Assembly (NCBI RefSeq): GCF_002163675.1
Contig: NZ_CP019334.1
Span: forward strand, 2,089,501-2,153,500
DNA from: Polaribacter sp. SA4-12
GTDB taxonomy: Bacteria > Bacteroidota > Bacteroidia > Flavobacteriales > Flavobacteriaceae
Direction: 5' to 3'
Length of the DNA stretch: 64,000 nucleotides
Positions 7,746-15,655 of the stretch are shown here, in pieces (the first letter of the stretch is position 1; each line of letters opens with the position of its first letter). The position numbers were made by a program, and so were the translations under genes. Under the pieces are notes generated by a model, which searched no databases, had not been told where the DNA came from, and saw only the letters and a program-made list of their open reading frames with translations.

Positions 7746-8195
7746 TTACATTAAATTCTTCTTAACAAAAGCAGAAATAGTTCCTCCATCAGCTTGTCCT
7801 GCTAATTCTTTTGAGACAATTCCCATCACTTTACCCATATCTTTCATTCCAGAAGCGCCTAATTTTTCAATTGTTGCAATAACAACTTCCTCAATTTTCT
7901 CTTCTGATAAGGCTTCTGGTAAAAACTGTTCTAAAACTGTAATTTCAGCTAATTCTGGAGCTGCTAAATCTTCTCTATTTTGTTTCAGAAAAATAGCAGC
8001 ACTATCTTTTCTTTGTTTTACTTGCTTCTGAATAATTTTTGACTCTTGTTCTTCTGTTAATTCTTCTTGAACACCAGTTTCAGTTTTAGCCAATAAAAAT
8101 GCAGCTTTCACTGCTCTTAAAGCTTGTAAAGCAACTTTATCTTTTGCTTTCATTGCTTCTTTCATCTTATCCATTACTTGTTTTTGCAAACTCAT
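7746..8195 (-). CDS. GatB/YqeY domain-containing protein
   Basis: A 149-aa soluble helical protein of the YqeY family, related to the C-terminal tRNA-binding domain of GatB, the amidotransferase subunit. Family features visible are MSLQKQVMDKMKEAMKAKDK at the start, ALRAVKAAFLLA, the KQVKQRKDSAAIFLKQNR helix, EQFLPEAL, and the terminal MGKVMGIVSKELAGQADGG. Length is normal. It follows three other minus-strand genes with short gaps (20 nt to the protease gene). Its exact role is not known in the family; tRNA-related action is inference. Confidence 0.92.
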   Translation of the reverse strand: MSLQKQVMDKMKEAMKAKDKVALQALRAVKAAFLLAKTETGVQEELTEEQESKIIQKQVKQRKDSAAIFLKQNREDLAAPELAEITVLEQFLPEALSEEKIEEVVIATIEKLGASGMKDMGKVMGIVSKELAGQADGGTISAFVKKNLM

Positions 8196-8215
8196 TCTAT
8201 TTTATTTTAAATTAA

Positions 8216-8689
8216 TTATTTCTTTGCTTTTTTTAAGTACAAAACATTTTTATTATAGTCTATAAATGCTTTTCCTTTTCGTAAAATATCAGCTCCAATA
8301 ATTCCATGAACCTCTTTTGCATGGTGTTGCGTTAAAGCAGTATTTACATGAGATAAATCGAATAAAACTAAATGGCATTTCTTAGTTTTCCAACTGCCAA
8401 TTTTTAAGTGGTTACTTTGAGACAGAAGTGTTTCCATATCTGTAGCTCCTGCTCCAGCAGCTTTTGTATCACTTTCTTCTGTATCTAGATTAAAGTATTC
8501 TATTAAATCTAAACCTACACAAGAATTTGAAGCACCAGTATCTAAAATAAATTTACCTTTTATACCATTAATTGTTGCTTTCAATTCTAAATGATTAGTA
8601 GCAATTTTCTTTAGTTTTATTTTGATGTATTTATTCTTCTTTAAAATCTTTTCTAAACGCTTCATAAAGTTATGCTTTCTGAAATTCAA
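8216..8689 (-). CDS. retropepsin-like aspartic protease (clan AA)
   Basis: A 157-aa protein with one aspartic-protease lobe: catalytic FILDTGASNSCVG (Asp50-Thr-Gly) and the later flap/psi-loop segment HGIIGADIL near 125-133, as in single-domain retropepsin-like bacterial proteases that act as dimers. There is no clear signal peptide; the N-terminus is Lys-rich. An in-frame ATG eight codons later (residue 9) is an equally good start. It sits between yqeY and an alpha/beta hydrolase in a same-strand run. The substrate is unknown. Confidence 0.85.
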   Translation of the reverse strand: MNFRKHNFMKRLEKILKKNKYIKIKLKKIATNHLELKATINGIKGKFILDTGASNSCVGLDLIEYFNLDTEESDTKAAGAGATDMETLLSQSNHLKIGSWKTKKCHLVLFDLSHVNTALTQHHAKEVHGIIGADILRKGKAFIDYNKNVLYLKKAKK

Positions 8690-8717
8690 AAATACAATTT
8701 ATAAAATTCAGAAGATA

Positions 8718-9512
8718 CTAACGCTCTAGAATTTCTTTCAATTTTTCTTTATAAATATCAAATTGTCTAATATTATGGTGTGTTCCTCCATCAATTTTAA
8801 TATACTTGTTTTTGGTTGATGAGTTTAGTTCTAATAGCTTTTTAGAACCTTTATAAGAAGTTGTGCTATCATTATTACCATGAAAAACAGTAATTGGAGC
8901 AGTTACTTTAGTGATATCATTATCTGTTCTAAATTGATACTTCAACAAAAAAGTGGGTGCAATTTTCGAATAACATTGTAATGCTTTTTTCAAATTATAA
9001 AAAGGTGCCTCTAACACTAATTCCTTAGGAGTATTCTGAGATGCTATTCTTGTAGCAAAAGTTCCTCCTAATGAAAATCCATAGACAACAATTTTTTCTT
9101 CATTAAAATCCTTTTTTAAATGATTGTATGTAGATAAAGCATCATTATACATCGCTTCTTCATTATAATTCCCTGTACTTTTTCCATAATTTCTATAATC
9201 AAAAACCAGTACTTCGTAATTATACTCTAAAAGATAAGCAACTCGATTTCCCCATCTTGTTAAATTACCCTTATTTCCATGACAAAATAAAACAACTCCT
9301 TTTGGGTTTGGTAATTTAAAATGAAGTGCATTAATTTCGTTGTTTCCATCTGTTTTTATAAAAATTTCTTCAAATTTATTTGGAAAATTATACTGATAAT
9401 TTCTATCTAATTTTTTCCAATTGATAAAAATAAATTTCTCTTGAAAGAAGTAGAAAAAAACCAATCCTATTATCAACAAAAAACTAATGGAAGCTATAAT
9501 TCTCTTTATCAC
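8718..9512 (-). CDS. membrane-anchored alpha/beta hydrolase (downstream paralogue)
   Basis: A 264-aa serine hydrolase with an N-terminal membrane segment (about 5-24, IIASISFLLIIGLVFFYFF). The fold is marked by VLFCHGNKGN (oxyanion region), FDYRNYGKSTG, the nucleophile elbow YGFSLGGT, the acid in VFHGNNDSTT, and the catalytic His in GGTHHN. It begins with GTG, overlapping the TAG stop of the preceding gene by one base (TAGTG), which indicates translational coupling. It is a paralogue of that gene (9512-10378). The substrate is unknown; the family includes esterases and BEM46-like hydrolases. Confidence 0.9.
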   Translation of the reverse strand: MIKRIIASISFLLIIGLVFFYFFQEKFIFINWKKLDRNYQYNFPNKFEEIFIKTDGNNEINALHFKLPNPKGVVLFCHGNKGNLTRWGNRVAYLLEYNYEVLVFDYRNYGKSTGNYNEEAMYNDALSTYNHLKKDFNEEKIVVYGFSLGGTFATRIASQNTPKELVLEAPFYNLKKALQCYSKIAPTFLLKYQFRTDNDITKVTAPITVFHGNNDSTTSYKGSKKLLELNSSTKNKYIKIDGGTHHNIRQFDIYKEKLKEILER

Positions 9513-10378
9513 TATTTCTTACTCTTTTTAGTTCTTATAAAATCGATACTTGTTTTTGATCTATCAAACTCTAATTCTTCTTCAGCAACTAAAATTTCTT
9601 TTAAAGTTTTATGATAGCTTTCAAAATTATGCAAATCTTTATGTCCGCCACCAATTATTGGAAACAATTTTGTGAGATTTGGTTTCATTTTGGATAGTCT
9701 TAAACTAGATGCAAACTTAATTACTTTATCATTTGTACCATGAATAATTTTGATAGGACATTCAACGTATTTAATCCACTTATAGGTTGGCATAGAATAA
9801 CGCATTACCAAACCTAAAGGAATAAAAGGAAGATACCTTCTTACATTCTTTTTCATACTAAAGTAAGGACATGCTAAAACCAACATTTTAGGGTTATTTA
9901 CAGAAGCAACTTTGGTAGCCAAACCTGTACCTAATGAGCGTCCGTAAATAATGATATTTTCTTCCTTTACAACTTCTTTCAGTTTATCATACACATACAA
10001 AGCATCATGTTTCATGCTTTCTTGACTCATTTTCCCTGTACTTTTTCCAAAACCACGATAATCAATCATAATCACATCGTAATTATGTATTGTGAAATCT
10101 ACTGCAAATTTACCCCAACCTTTTATACTCTTTGAATTCCCTTTTAAATAGTACACCAATCCTTTGGAGTTTTCTGCTTTAAAGTGCAATCCATTTATAG
10201 TAACACCTTCTTTAATTTCCAAATTATATTCTTGTACTTCTTGATTTTCATATTGAAACTGAAAATCTTTAGGCAGTTTTTCTGGGTGAAATAAAAAACG
10301 TTCTTGAAAGAAATAAATAACGATACTAACTACTACTACAATACTTAGAAAGATAATAAGATAGAAAGTCCAGTTCAT
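9512..10378 (-). CDS. membrane-anchored alpha/beta hydrolase (upstream paralogue)
   Basis: A 288-aa serine hydrolase with an N-terminal transmembrane helix (about 4-24). Motifs are VYYLKGNSKS (oxyanion region), IDYRGFGKSTG, the nucleophile elbow YGRSLGTG, an acid in IHGTNDKVI and a His in GGGHKDL. It is the first gene of the coupled pair with 8718-9512. A basic tail (RTKKSKK) ends the protein. A 9-bp-arm palindrome lies 6-25 nt upstream of the ATG and may control the pair. The substrate is unknown. Confidence 0.9.
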   Translation of the reverse strand: MNWTFYLIIFLSIVVVVSIVIYFFQERFLFHPEKLPKDFQFQYENQEVQEYNLEIKEGVTINGLHFKAENSKGLVYYLKGNSKSIKGWGKFAVDFTIHNYDVIMIDYRGFGKSTGKMSQESMKHDALYVYDKLKEVVKEENIIIYGRSLGTGLATKVASVNNPKMLVLACPYFSMKKNVRRYLPFIPLGLVMRYSMPTYKWIKYVECPIKIIHGTNDKVIKFASSLRLSKMKPNLTKLFPIIGGGHKDLHNFESYHKTLKEILVAEEELEFDRSKTSIDFIRTKKSKK

Positions 10379-10383
10379 TGATA

Positions 10384-10403
10384 TAGATTAGTTTACTAAT
10401 CTA
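10384..10403. promoter_or_regulatory. operator-like palindrome upstream of the alpha/beta hydrolase pair
   Basis: TAGATTAGT-TT-ACTAATCTA has perfect 9-bp arms and lies 6 to 25 nt before the start at 10378. It has no following T-run, so it resembles a repressor site rather than a terminator. Confidence 0.4.
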
Positions 10404-10553
10404 CTGAATTTTAAGGAATTTAAATTATTTGAGTATGTGAAAAAAAATATTCTATACATTTTAGGAGATGAAACATTTTTAGTAATCCATTTAAAAAAGG
10501 ATAAAAACGAATAAGGTAAATCATTATTTATCTTATTCAAACTTAAAAGGATT

Positions 10554-10721
10554 CTACCTTAATAATGATTGATTCTTTAAAAAGTAGTTTTTATTGAGAA
10601 CTTTTACCCAAATAAACTTCTTTTTACAATTGAAACATTTATTAAACCCAAGAGAAGGGATAAAACTATTTATAGATAGTTTTTCTTTTTTACTTTTAGT
10701 ACAAATAGGGCATTGTTTCAT
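10554..10721 (-). CDS. 55-aa zinc-ribbon small protein
   Basis: On the minus strand an ATG at 10721 opens 55 codons ending in TAG at 10554. The product starts MKQCPICTKSKKEKLSINSF and contains CPIC (Cys4, Cys7) and CFNC (Cys29, Cys32), a four-cysteine zinc ribbon with a 21-residue knuckle spacing, then a basic/aromatic tail (KKKFIWVKVLNKNYFLKN). The well-spaced Cys pairs make a chance frame unlikely. It lies alone between the nqr terminator and the hydrolase pair. Nucleic-acid binding is only a guess from the basic character. Confidence 0.62.
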   Translation of the reverse strand: MKQCPICTKSKKEKLSINSFIPSLGFNKCFNCKKKFIWVKVLNKNYFLKNQSLLR

Positions 10722-10832
10722 AAATAGTAGGGAACATTTTTACAAGAATAATCAATAATTACGTAATCCTAAAAAGAATGTTCTTAAACGATCTATTATG
10801 TTAATAAACAATCAAATTAGTAACATAAAAAA

Positions 10833-10858
10833 AGCCGATACAAAATTTGTATCGGCTC
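10833..10858 (-). terminator. terminator of the nqr operon
   Basis: The stem AGCCGATACAAA/TTTGTATCGGCT, followed on the minus strand by seven T, lies about 25 nt after the nqrF stop. Confidence 0.88.
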
Positions 10859-10883
10859 TATAATAATATATATTTATTGAAAT

Positions 10884-12194
10884 TTATCCTCCAAAGTCAT
10901 CAAAACGAATGTTTTCATCAGCAAGACCAAAATCTTCTCCCATTTTCTGAACAGCATTATTCATTAATGGTGGTCCACAGAAATACAATTCTAAATCTTC
11001 TGGTGCATCATGGTGATCTAAGTAGTTTTCAATTACACAATTATGTATAAATCCTACAAAACCATCTCCAGCTTCATCACTAATATCGGTCTTCTTTGTC
11101 CAATTATCTGCTTCTGTTGGATCAGATAAAGCAATATAAAATTTAAAGTTAGGAAAATCTCTTTCTAAAGCTCTAAAGTGTTCGATATAAAATAATTCTG
11201 CTTTAGAACGACCTCCATACCAATATGTTACTTTTCTACCTGTTTTTAAGGTTCTGAATAAGTGATATAAATGAGAACGCATTGGTGCCATACCTGCTCC
11301 ACCACCTACATATAACATTTCTGCTTCAGATTCGTTAATGAAGAATTCTCCATAAGGACCTGAAATTACACATTTATCACCTTTCTTTAAATTAAATATA
11401 TATGAAGATGCTACTCCAGGATTAACATCCATCCATCCACCTTTCGCTCTATCAAAAGGAGGTGTAGCAATACGTACATTTAACATAATTTCTCTTCCTT
11501 CAGCAGGATAAGAAGCCATAGAATATGCTCTTTCTACAGTTTCTGCATTTTTCATTACTAATGGTCTTAAGTTAAACTTGTCCCATTCTGCTTCAAACTT
11601 ATCTGGTGTATCGTGTTCTTCTGGATGCGCTGTAATATCCATATCAGCAAAATTTACTTCACAAGCTGGAATTTCAATTTGAATATACCCACCTGCTTTG
11701 TATCCCATATCTTCTGGAATTTCAACTACAAACTCTTTAATAAATGTGGCTACGTTATAATTTCTTACAACAGTTGCAGGCCATTTCTTTATTCCAAAAA
11801 TTTCTTCTGGAATAGAAATATCCATGTCTTGCTTTACTTTTACTTGACATGCTAAACGAATTCCTGTTTTTAACTCTTTCTTTGTAAAGTGAGGTGTTTC
11901 TGTTGGTAAAGCTTCACCTCCACCAGAATTTACGTGACACTCACACTGAACACAAGAACCACCACCACCACAAGCCGATGGTAAAAATATTTTCTCGTTT
12001 CCTAATGTTGTTAAAAGTGTGCTACCAGAACCTACTTCTATTTTCTTTTCTCCATTGATAGTAATTGTTACTGGACCAGAAGGAGATAATTTTTGTTTTA
12101 CAAATAATAATAATGCTACTAATACCAGTGTTAATACTAAAAAAGCTGCTACTGTTGCAATAATGGTTCCTGTTGTACCTGCTGCTAATATCAT
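10884..12194 (-). CDS. nqrF: Na+-translocating NADH:quinone reductase subunit F
   Basis: A 436-aa subunit and the NADH entry point of Na+-NQR. One N-terminal membrane helix (about 10-32) is followed by a [2Fe-2S] ferredoxin domain with the ligand pattern CGGGGSCVQC...LACQ (about 75-120). The FAD domain (RAYSMASYP, about 230-240; GPYGEFF) and the NADH domain (YVGGGAGMAPMRSHL, YWYGGRSKAELF, LYFCGPPLMNNAV) follow. The C-terminal RFDDFGG is typical of the family. It passes electrons from NADH via FAD and the iron-sulfur cluster toward NqrC/NqrB. It is the last gene of the operon. Confidence 0.97.
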   Translation of the reverse strand: MILAAGTTGTIIATVAAFLVLTLVLVALLLFVKQKLSPSGPVTITINGEKKIEVGSGSTLLTTLGNEKIFLPSACGGGGSCVQCECHVNSGGGEALPTETPHFTKKELKTGIRLACQVKVKQDMDISIPEEIFGIKKWPATVVRNYNVATFIKEFVVEIPEDMGYKAGGYIQIEIPACEVNFADMDITAHPEEHDTPDKFEAEWDKFNLRPLVMKNAETVERAYSMASYPAEGREIMLNVRIATPPFDRAKGGWMDVNPGVASSYIFNLKKGDKCVISGPYGEFFINESEAEMLYVGGGAGMAPMRSHLYHLFRTLKTGRKVTYWYGGRSKAELFYIEHFRALERDFPNFKFYIALSDPTEADNWTKKTDISDEAGDGFVGFIHNCVIENYLDHHDAPEDLELYFCGPPLMNNAVQKMGEDFGLADENIRFDDFGG

Positions 12195-12198
12195 GCTA

Positions 12199-12945
12199 CT
12201 ATTGGTTTATATTTGTGTTTTCAGCTACAATTTCTTTAGTTGCTGTTTTTACTTCTTCTTTTTTAATGGTAGCTTCAGCTTCTACTTTTGGTTTTTCTTC
12301 TACAGGCTCATCACCTCCAGTTAACATACCTCCAAAACTCATAAAACCAATTGCCATTAATCCTGTAATGATAAACGTAATTCCCAATCCTCTTAATGCA
12401 GGAGGAACATTTGAATATCTAATTTTTTCACGAATAGCTGCAATTGCTAAAATTGCTAAAAACCATCCAATTCCAGAACCTACTCCGTAAGTTAGTGCTA
12501 ATCCTAAAGAAGGAATTTCACGAGATTGCATAAATAAACTTCCTCCTAAAATAGCACAGTTTACAGCAATTAACGGTAAGAAAATACCTAATGAATTGTA
12601 TAGTGATGGTGAAAACTTTTCAACAACAATTTCTACCAATTGTACCATGGTTGCAATTGTTGCAATAAACATGATAAATGATAAGAAACTTAAATCCATA
12701 GTTTCGCTTCCATTAACTCCATATTCTGGATTTAACCAAACTAATGCGCCTTCTTTTAAAATATACTGATCTAACAACCAGTTTAAAGGTACAGTTACTG
12801 CTAATACAAAAATTACAGCAGCTCCTAAACCAACAGCAGTAGTTACTTTTTTAGATACAGCAAGGTAAGAACACATTCCTAAGAAGGTTGCAAATACCAT
12901 GTTATCTATAAATATCGATTTGAAAAATAATTCTATATGTTCCAT
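12199..12945 (-). CDS. nqrE: Na+-NQR subunit E
   Basis: A 248-aa integral membrane subunit with about six helices. The start [19 protein letters not shown] and motifs [14 protein letters not shown] and [16 protein letters not shown] are canonical, including the Cys in each inverted-repeat half that helps bind the intramembrane iron-sulfur centre. The usual NqrE is about 200 residues; here about 45 residues follow the last helix (from [16 protein letters not shown] on), a Lys/Glu/Thr-rich soluble tail. It is separated from nqrD by an 82-nt gap filled with a CAGT-type repeat. Confidence 0.96.
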   Translation of the reverse strand: MEHIELFFKSIFIDNMVFATFLGMCSYLAVSKKVTTAVGLGAAVIFVLAVTVPLNWLLDQYILKEGALVWLNPEYGVNGSETMDLSFLSFIMFIATIATMVQLVEIVVEKFSPSLYNSLGIFLPLIAVNCAILGGSLFMQSREIPSLGLALTYGVGSGIGWFLAILAIAAIREKIRYSNVPPALRGLGITFIITGLMAIGFMSFGGMLTGGDEPVEEKPKVEAEATIKKEEVKTATKEIVAENTNINQ

Positions 12946-12953
12946 ATTTTTTA

Positions 12954-13026
12954 GTATTCAGTCTACAGTTTACAGTCTTCAGTATCAGCATTGACTGCCA
13001 ACTGAGTACTGGTTTTACTGTTTACT
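12954..13026. repeat. CAGT-rich intergenic repeat inside the nqr operon
   Basis: TTCAGTCTACAGTTTACAGTCTTCAGTATCAGC... followed by ACTGCCAACTGAGTACTGG: short CAGT/ACTG units 7-9 nt apart in both orientations fill the nqrD-nqrE gap. A similar stretch (TAACTGAAAACTGCTACTGC) is at 63410-63430. Confidence 0.6.
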
Positions 13027-13027
13027 T

Positions 13028-13681
13028 TTAATTCTCTTCTATTAATGATTTGTTCTTAGTACGTTGAATCCAGATAATAATACCAACTACAATTAATGCC
13101 ATTGGTGATAATAACATAAAACCGTTATTTTCATATCCATAAGCATATAAACCTGATAATTCTCCTGGGATAGGGTTCCCTAATACAGGATATCCTAACA
13201 AAGTTCCTGCTCCTAAAAGTTCTCTAAAGAAACCTACTATTATTAAAATAACTCCATAACCAACTGCATTTCCTATTCCGTCTAAGAAAGAACGCCAAGG
13301 TCCGTTTCCTAAAGCGAAAGCTTCAAAACGCCCCATAATAATACAGTTCGTAATAATTAATCCCACAAAAACAGAAAGTGTTTTACTCAGTTCATAAGCG
13401 AAAGCTTTTAAAACTAAATCAACAATAATTACTAAAGTTGCAACTACAATTAGCTGAACGATAATTCTAATTTTTGATGGTATAATGTTTCTCATTAAAG
13501 AGATAACTACGTTTCCTAAACCTAATACAAACATTACAGAAACAGCCATTACAATAGAAGCTTTTAATTCTGCTGTAATTGCTAAAGCAGAACAAATACC
13601 TAATACTTGAATTGTAATTGGGTTATTGTCCAATAATGGATCTGTAATTAATGCTGCGTCTTTTTTTGATAAAAGTCCCAT
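13028..13681 (-). CDS. nqrD: Na+-NQR subunit D
   Basis: A 217-aa membrane subunit, paralogous in fold to NqrE, forming part of the ion channel. The N-terminal LSKKDAALITDPLLDNNPI and QVLGICSALAIT (Cys of the iron-sulfur centre) and the second-half IITNCIIMGRFEAFALGNGPW are diagnostic. Six helices and normal length. It starts 3 nt after the nqrC stop. Confidence 0.97.
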   Translation of the reverse strand: MGLLSKKDAALITDPLLDNNPITIQVLGICSALAITAELKASIVMAVSVMFVLGLGNVVISLMRNIIPSKIRIIVQLIVVATLVIIVDLVLKAFAYELSKTLSVFVGLIITNCIIMGRFEAFALGNGPWRSFLDGIGNAVGYGVILIIVGFFRELLGAGTLLGYPVLGNPIPGELSGLYAYGYENNGFMLLSPMALIVVGIIIWIQRTKNKSLIEEN

Positions 13682-13684
13682 AAA

Positions 13685-14431
13685 TTATTTTTTTAATGAT
13701 TTAAAATAAGGTACGTATAATTTTAAATCAGATTTGATCATTGCAGAAACTCCATCACCAGTAATTGTTGCACCAGCAATTGCATCCACTTCATAATCTG
13801 TTTTGTCTTCGTTCTTTGGATCGTTATTTCCTTTGGCAACTGTAATTCCTTTAAAACTTCCAGTTTCAGTCATTAAATGTTCACCAATAAAATCATCCAT
13901 AAAATAACGTTGTTTTATGTTTGCTCCTAAACCAGGTGTTTCACCTTTATGATCAAAATATGCTCCTTGTACAATCATGTTTTCATCTAAAGCTACATAA
14001 CCCCAAATTGCATCCCAAAGACCTTTACCTCTAATTGGTGCTACATAAAATGTTTTACCATCTTTTTCTCCAACAAACAAAGGCAACTTTCTTACATTAC
14101 CATCTTTGGCTAAAGCTTGTTGCTTTTTAACATCAATAAAAAACGCTTTATCGTCTTCAGTATTTTTATCACCTTGAATAATTAATTGCTTTTTGATGTA
14201 TTTTGTAAACTCAGTACCGGCAATATCTCTAGAAACAAAGTTTGCACTTGTTCCTTCATTTTCATTTACGCCCATAGCGTAAAGTATGTTTTGCTGCTTT
14301 TCGATTCTTTTATTTTCGTCAATATTTGGTTTTAAAGACGATGCGAAAAAAGCCAATACCGAACCAACAATTAACACCATAATTACGGCGAAAATCATTG
14401 TATATGAATTACTATCTGTTCTCTTACTCAT
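13685..14431 (-). CDS. nqrC: Na+-NQR subunit C (covalent FMN)
   Basis: A 248-aa subunit with one N-terminal helix (about 12-30) and a periplasmic FMN-binding domain. The flavinylation motif is visible as DAIAGATITGDG near residue 217-228, in which the second Thr is the FMN acceptor in the family. KGETPGLGANI is the other conserved segment. The gene overlaps nothing; 2-3 nt gaps join it to nqrB and nqrD. An ApbE-type flavin transferase is needed but is not in this window. Confidence 0.96.
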   Translation of the reverse strand: MSKRTDSNSYTMIFAVIMVLIVGSVLAFFASSLKPNIDENKRIEKQQNILYAMGVNENEGTSANFVSRDIAGTEFTKYIKKQLIIQGDKNTEDDKAFFIDVKKQQALAKDGNVRKLPLFVGEKDGKTFYVAPIRGKGLWDAIWGYVALDENMIVQGAYFDHKGETPGLGANIKQRYFMDDFIGEHLMTETGSFKGITVAKGNNDPKNEDKTDYEVDAIAGATITGDGVSAMIKSDLKLYVPYFKSLKK

Positions 14432-14433
14432 AA

Positions 14434-15651
14434 TTAGGCAGTTTTAACTTTAGTACGTTTTAATCTTTTCGTTACGTTTCCTTGAACCACATAATGGTCT
14501 ATTGTTGGAGCAAATACATTCATTAATAAGATTGCTAAAAATACTCCTTCTGGATATGCAGGATTAAACACACGAATCATAATTGAAATAAAACCAATTA
14601 AAAAACCGTAAATCCATTTTCCTTTATTTGTTTGTGATGCTGTTACAGGATCTGTAGCCATATAAACTGCTCCAAATGCTAAACCACCAATCATTAAGTG
14701 TTCCCACCAAACTGTGTTCATTAATCCGTAAAACTTGCTAGATTCTGTAATAATATCTGCTGCTACAATTTGATTAAATATTAACCCCATTACTGCTGCT
14801 CCTAAGAAAGTAGAAACGATAATTCTCCAACTTCCAATTTTTGTAAAAATCAAGAATGCTGCTCCTAAAAGAATTAAGAATGTTGATGTTTCACCTACTG
14901 AACCTGGTATAAAACCAAAGAACATATCCCAATTAGAGTAAATTACTTCTTGACCTTGAGCATAAGCACCTAAAATAGTTTCTCCAGAAATTGCATCAGG
15001 AATATTTTCAGTCCCTAGCATTCCCATACGAGGATCTGCTCCATGAACCCAAACTTTATCTCCAGACATCCAAGTTGGATATGCGAAAAATAAGAAAGCT
15101 CTAATTGTTAAAGCAGGATTTAAGATATTCATTCCGGTTCCTCCAAACACTTCTTTACCAATTACAACTCCAAAAATTACTGCTACAGATAACATCCATA
15201 AAGGAGTATCAATAGGTACAATTAATGGAACTAACATACCAGTTACTAAATAACCTTCTTCTACTTCATGCCCTTTTATGATAGCGAAAATAAATTCAAC
15301 TCCAAGACCAACTCCGTAAGAAATGATTACTAATGGTAACACTTTTATGATTCCAATCCAAAGATTGTCGAACGTAAAAAAGTTTGCTAATACATCTGCT
15401 CTTAAAGTAGCATCTATTGCTGCATGGTGTTGATAACCTGCATTAAACATTCCAAAAATCAAACAAGGAATTAAAGCTAAAATTACCGTATTCATGGTAC
15501 GCTTTAAATCATCTGCTGCTTTTATATGTGTTCCTCCGTGAGTAACAACATTTGGTAAATATAAAAAGGTATGGATTGCGTTAAACGCAGGAGCCATTTT
15601 TGTTCCTTTATATTTCTCTTTTAAATTATGTAAATTTTGTTTTAAGCCCAT
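14434..15651 (-). CDS. nqrB: Na+-NQR subunit B (covalent FMN, membrane)
   Basis: A 405-aa membrane subunit with about ten helices, holding covalent FMN (GSVGETSTF, Thr acceptor, near residue 250) and riboflavin, and forming the sodium path. Conserved segments include YLVTGMLVPLIVPIDTPLWM, GKEVFGGTGMNILNPAL and MATDPVTASQTNKGKW. Length is normal. It lies 4 nt from nqrA. Confidence 0.97.
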   Translation of the reverse strand: MGLKQNLHNLKEKYKGTKMAPAFNAIHTFLYLPNVVTHGGTHIKAADDLKRTMNTVILALIPCLIFGMFNAGYQHHAAIDATLRADVLANFFTFDNLWIGIIKVLPLVIISYGVGLGVEFIFAIIKGHEVEEGYLVTGMLVPLIVPIDTPLWMLSVAVIFGVVIGKEVFGGTGMNILNPALTIRAFLFFAYPTWMSGDKVWVHGADPRMGMLGTENIPDAISGETILGAYAQGQEVIYSNWDMFFGFIPGSVGETSTFLILLGAAFLIFTKIGSWRIIVSTFLGAAVMGLIFNQIVAADIITESSKFYGLMNTVWWEHLMIGGLAFGAVYMATDPVTASQTNKGKWIYGFLIGFISIMIRVFNPAYPEGVFLAILLMNVFAPTIDHYVVQGNVTKRLKRTKVKTA

Positions 15652-15655
15652 AATC

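Noticed and set aside
12019..12490. Plus-strand frames over nqrF/nqrE
   Set aside because: Antisense to canonical nqr genes; no homology recognised.
12954..13026. Riboswitch or internal promoter between nqrD and nqrE
   Set aside because: No TAnnTTTG element or known aptamer pattern is seen; the sequence is simple CAGT/ACTG repetition.
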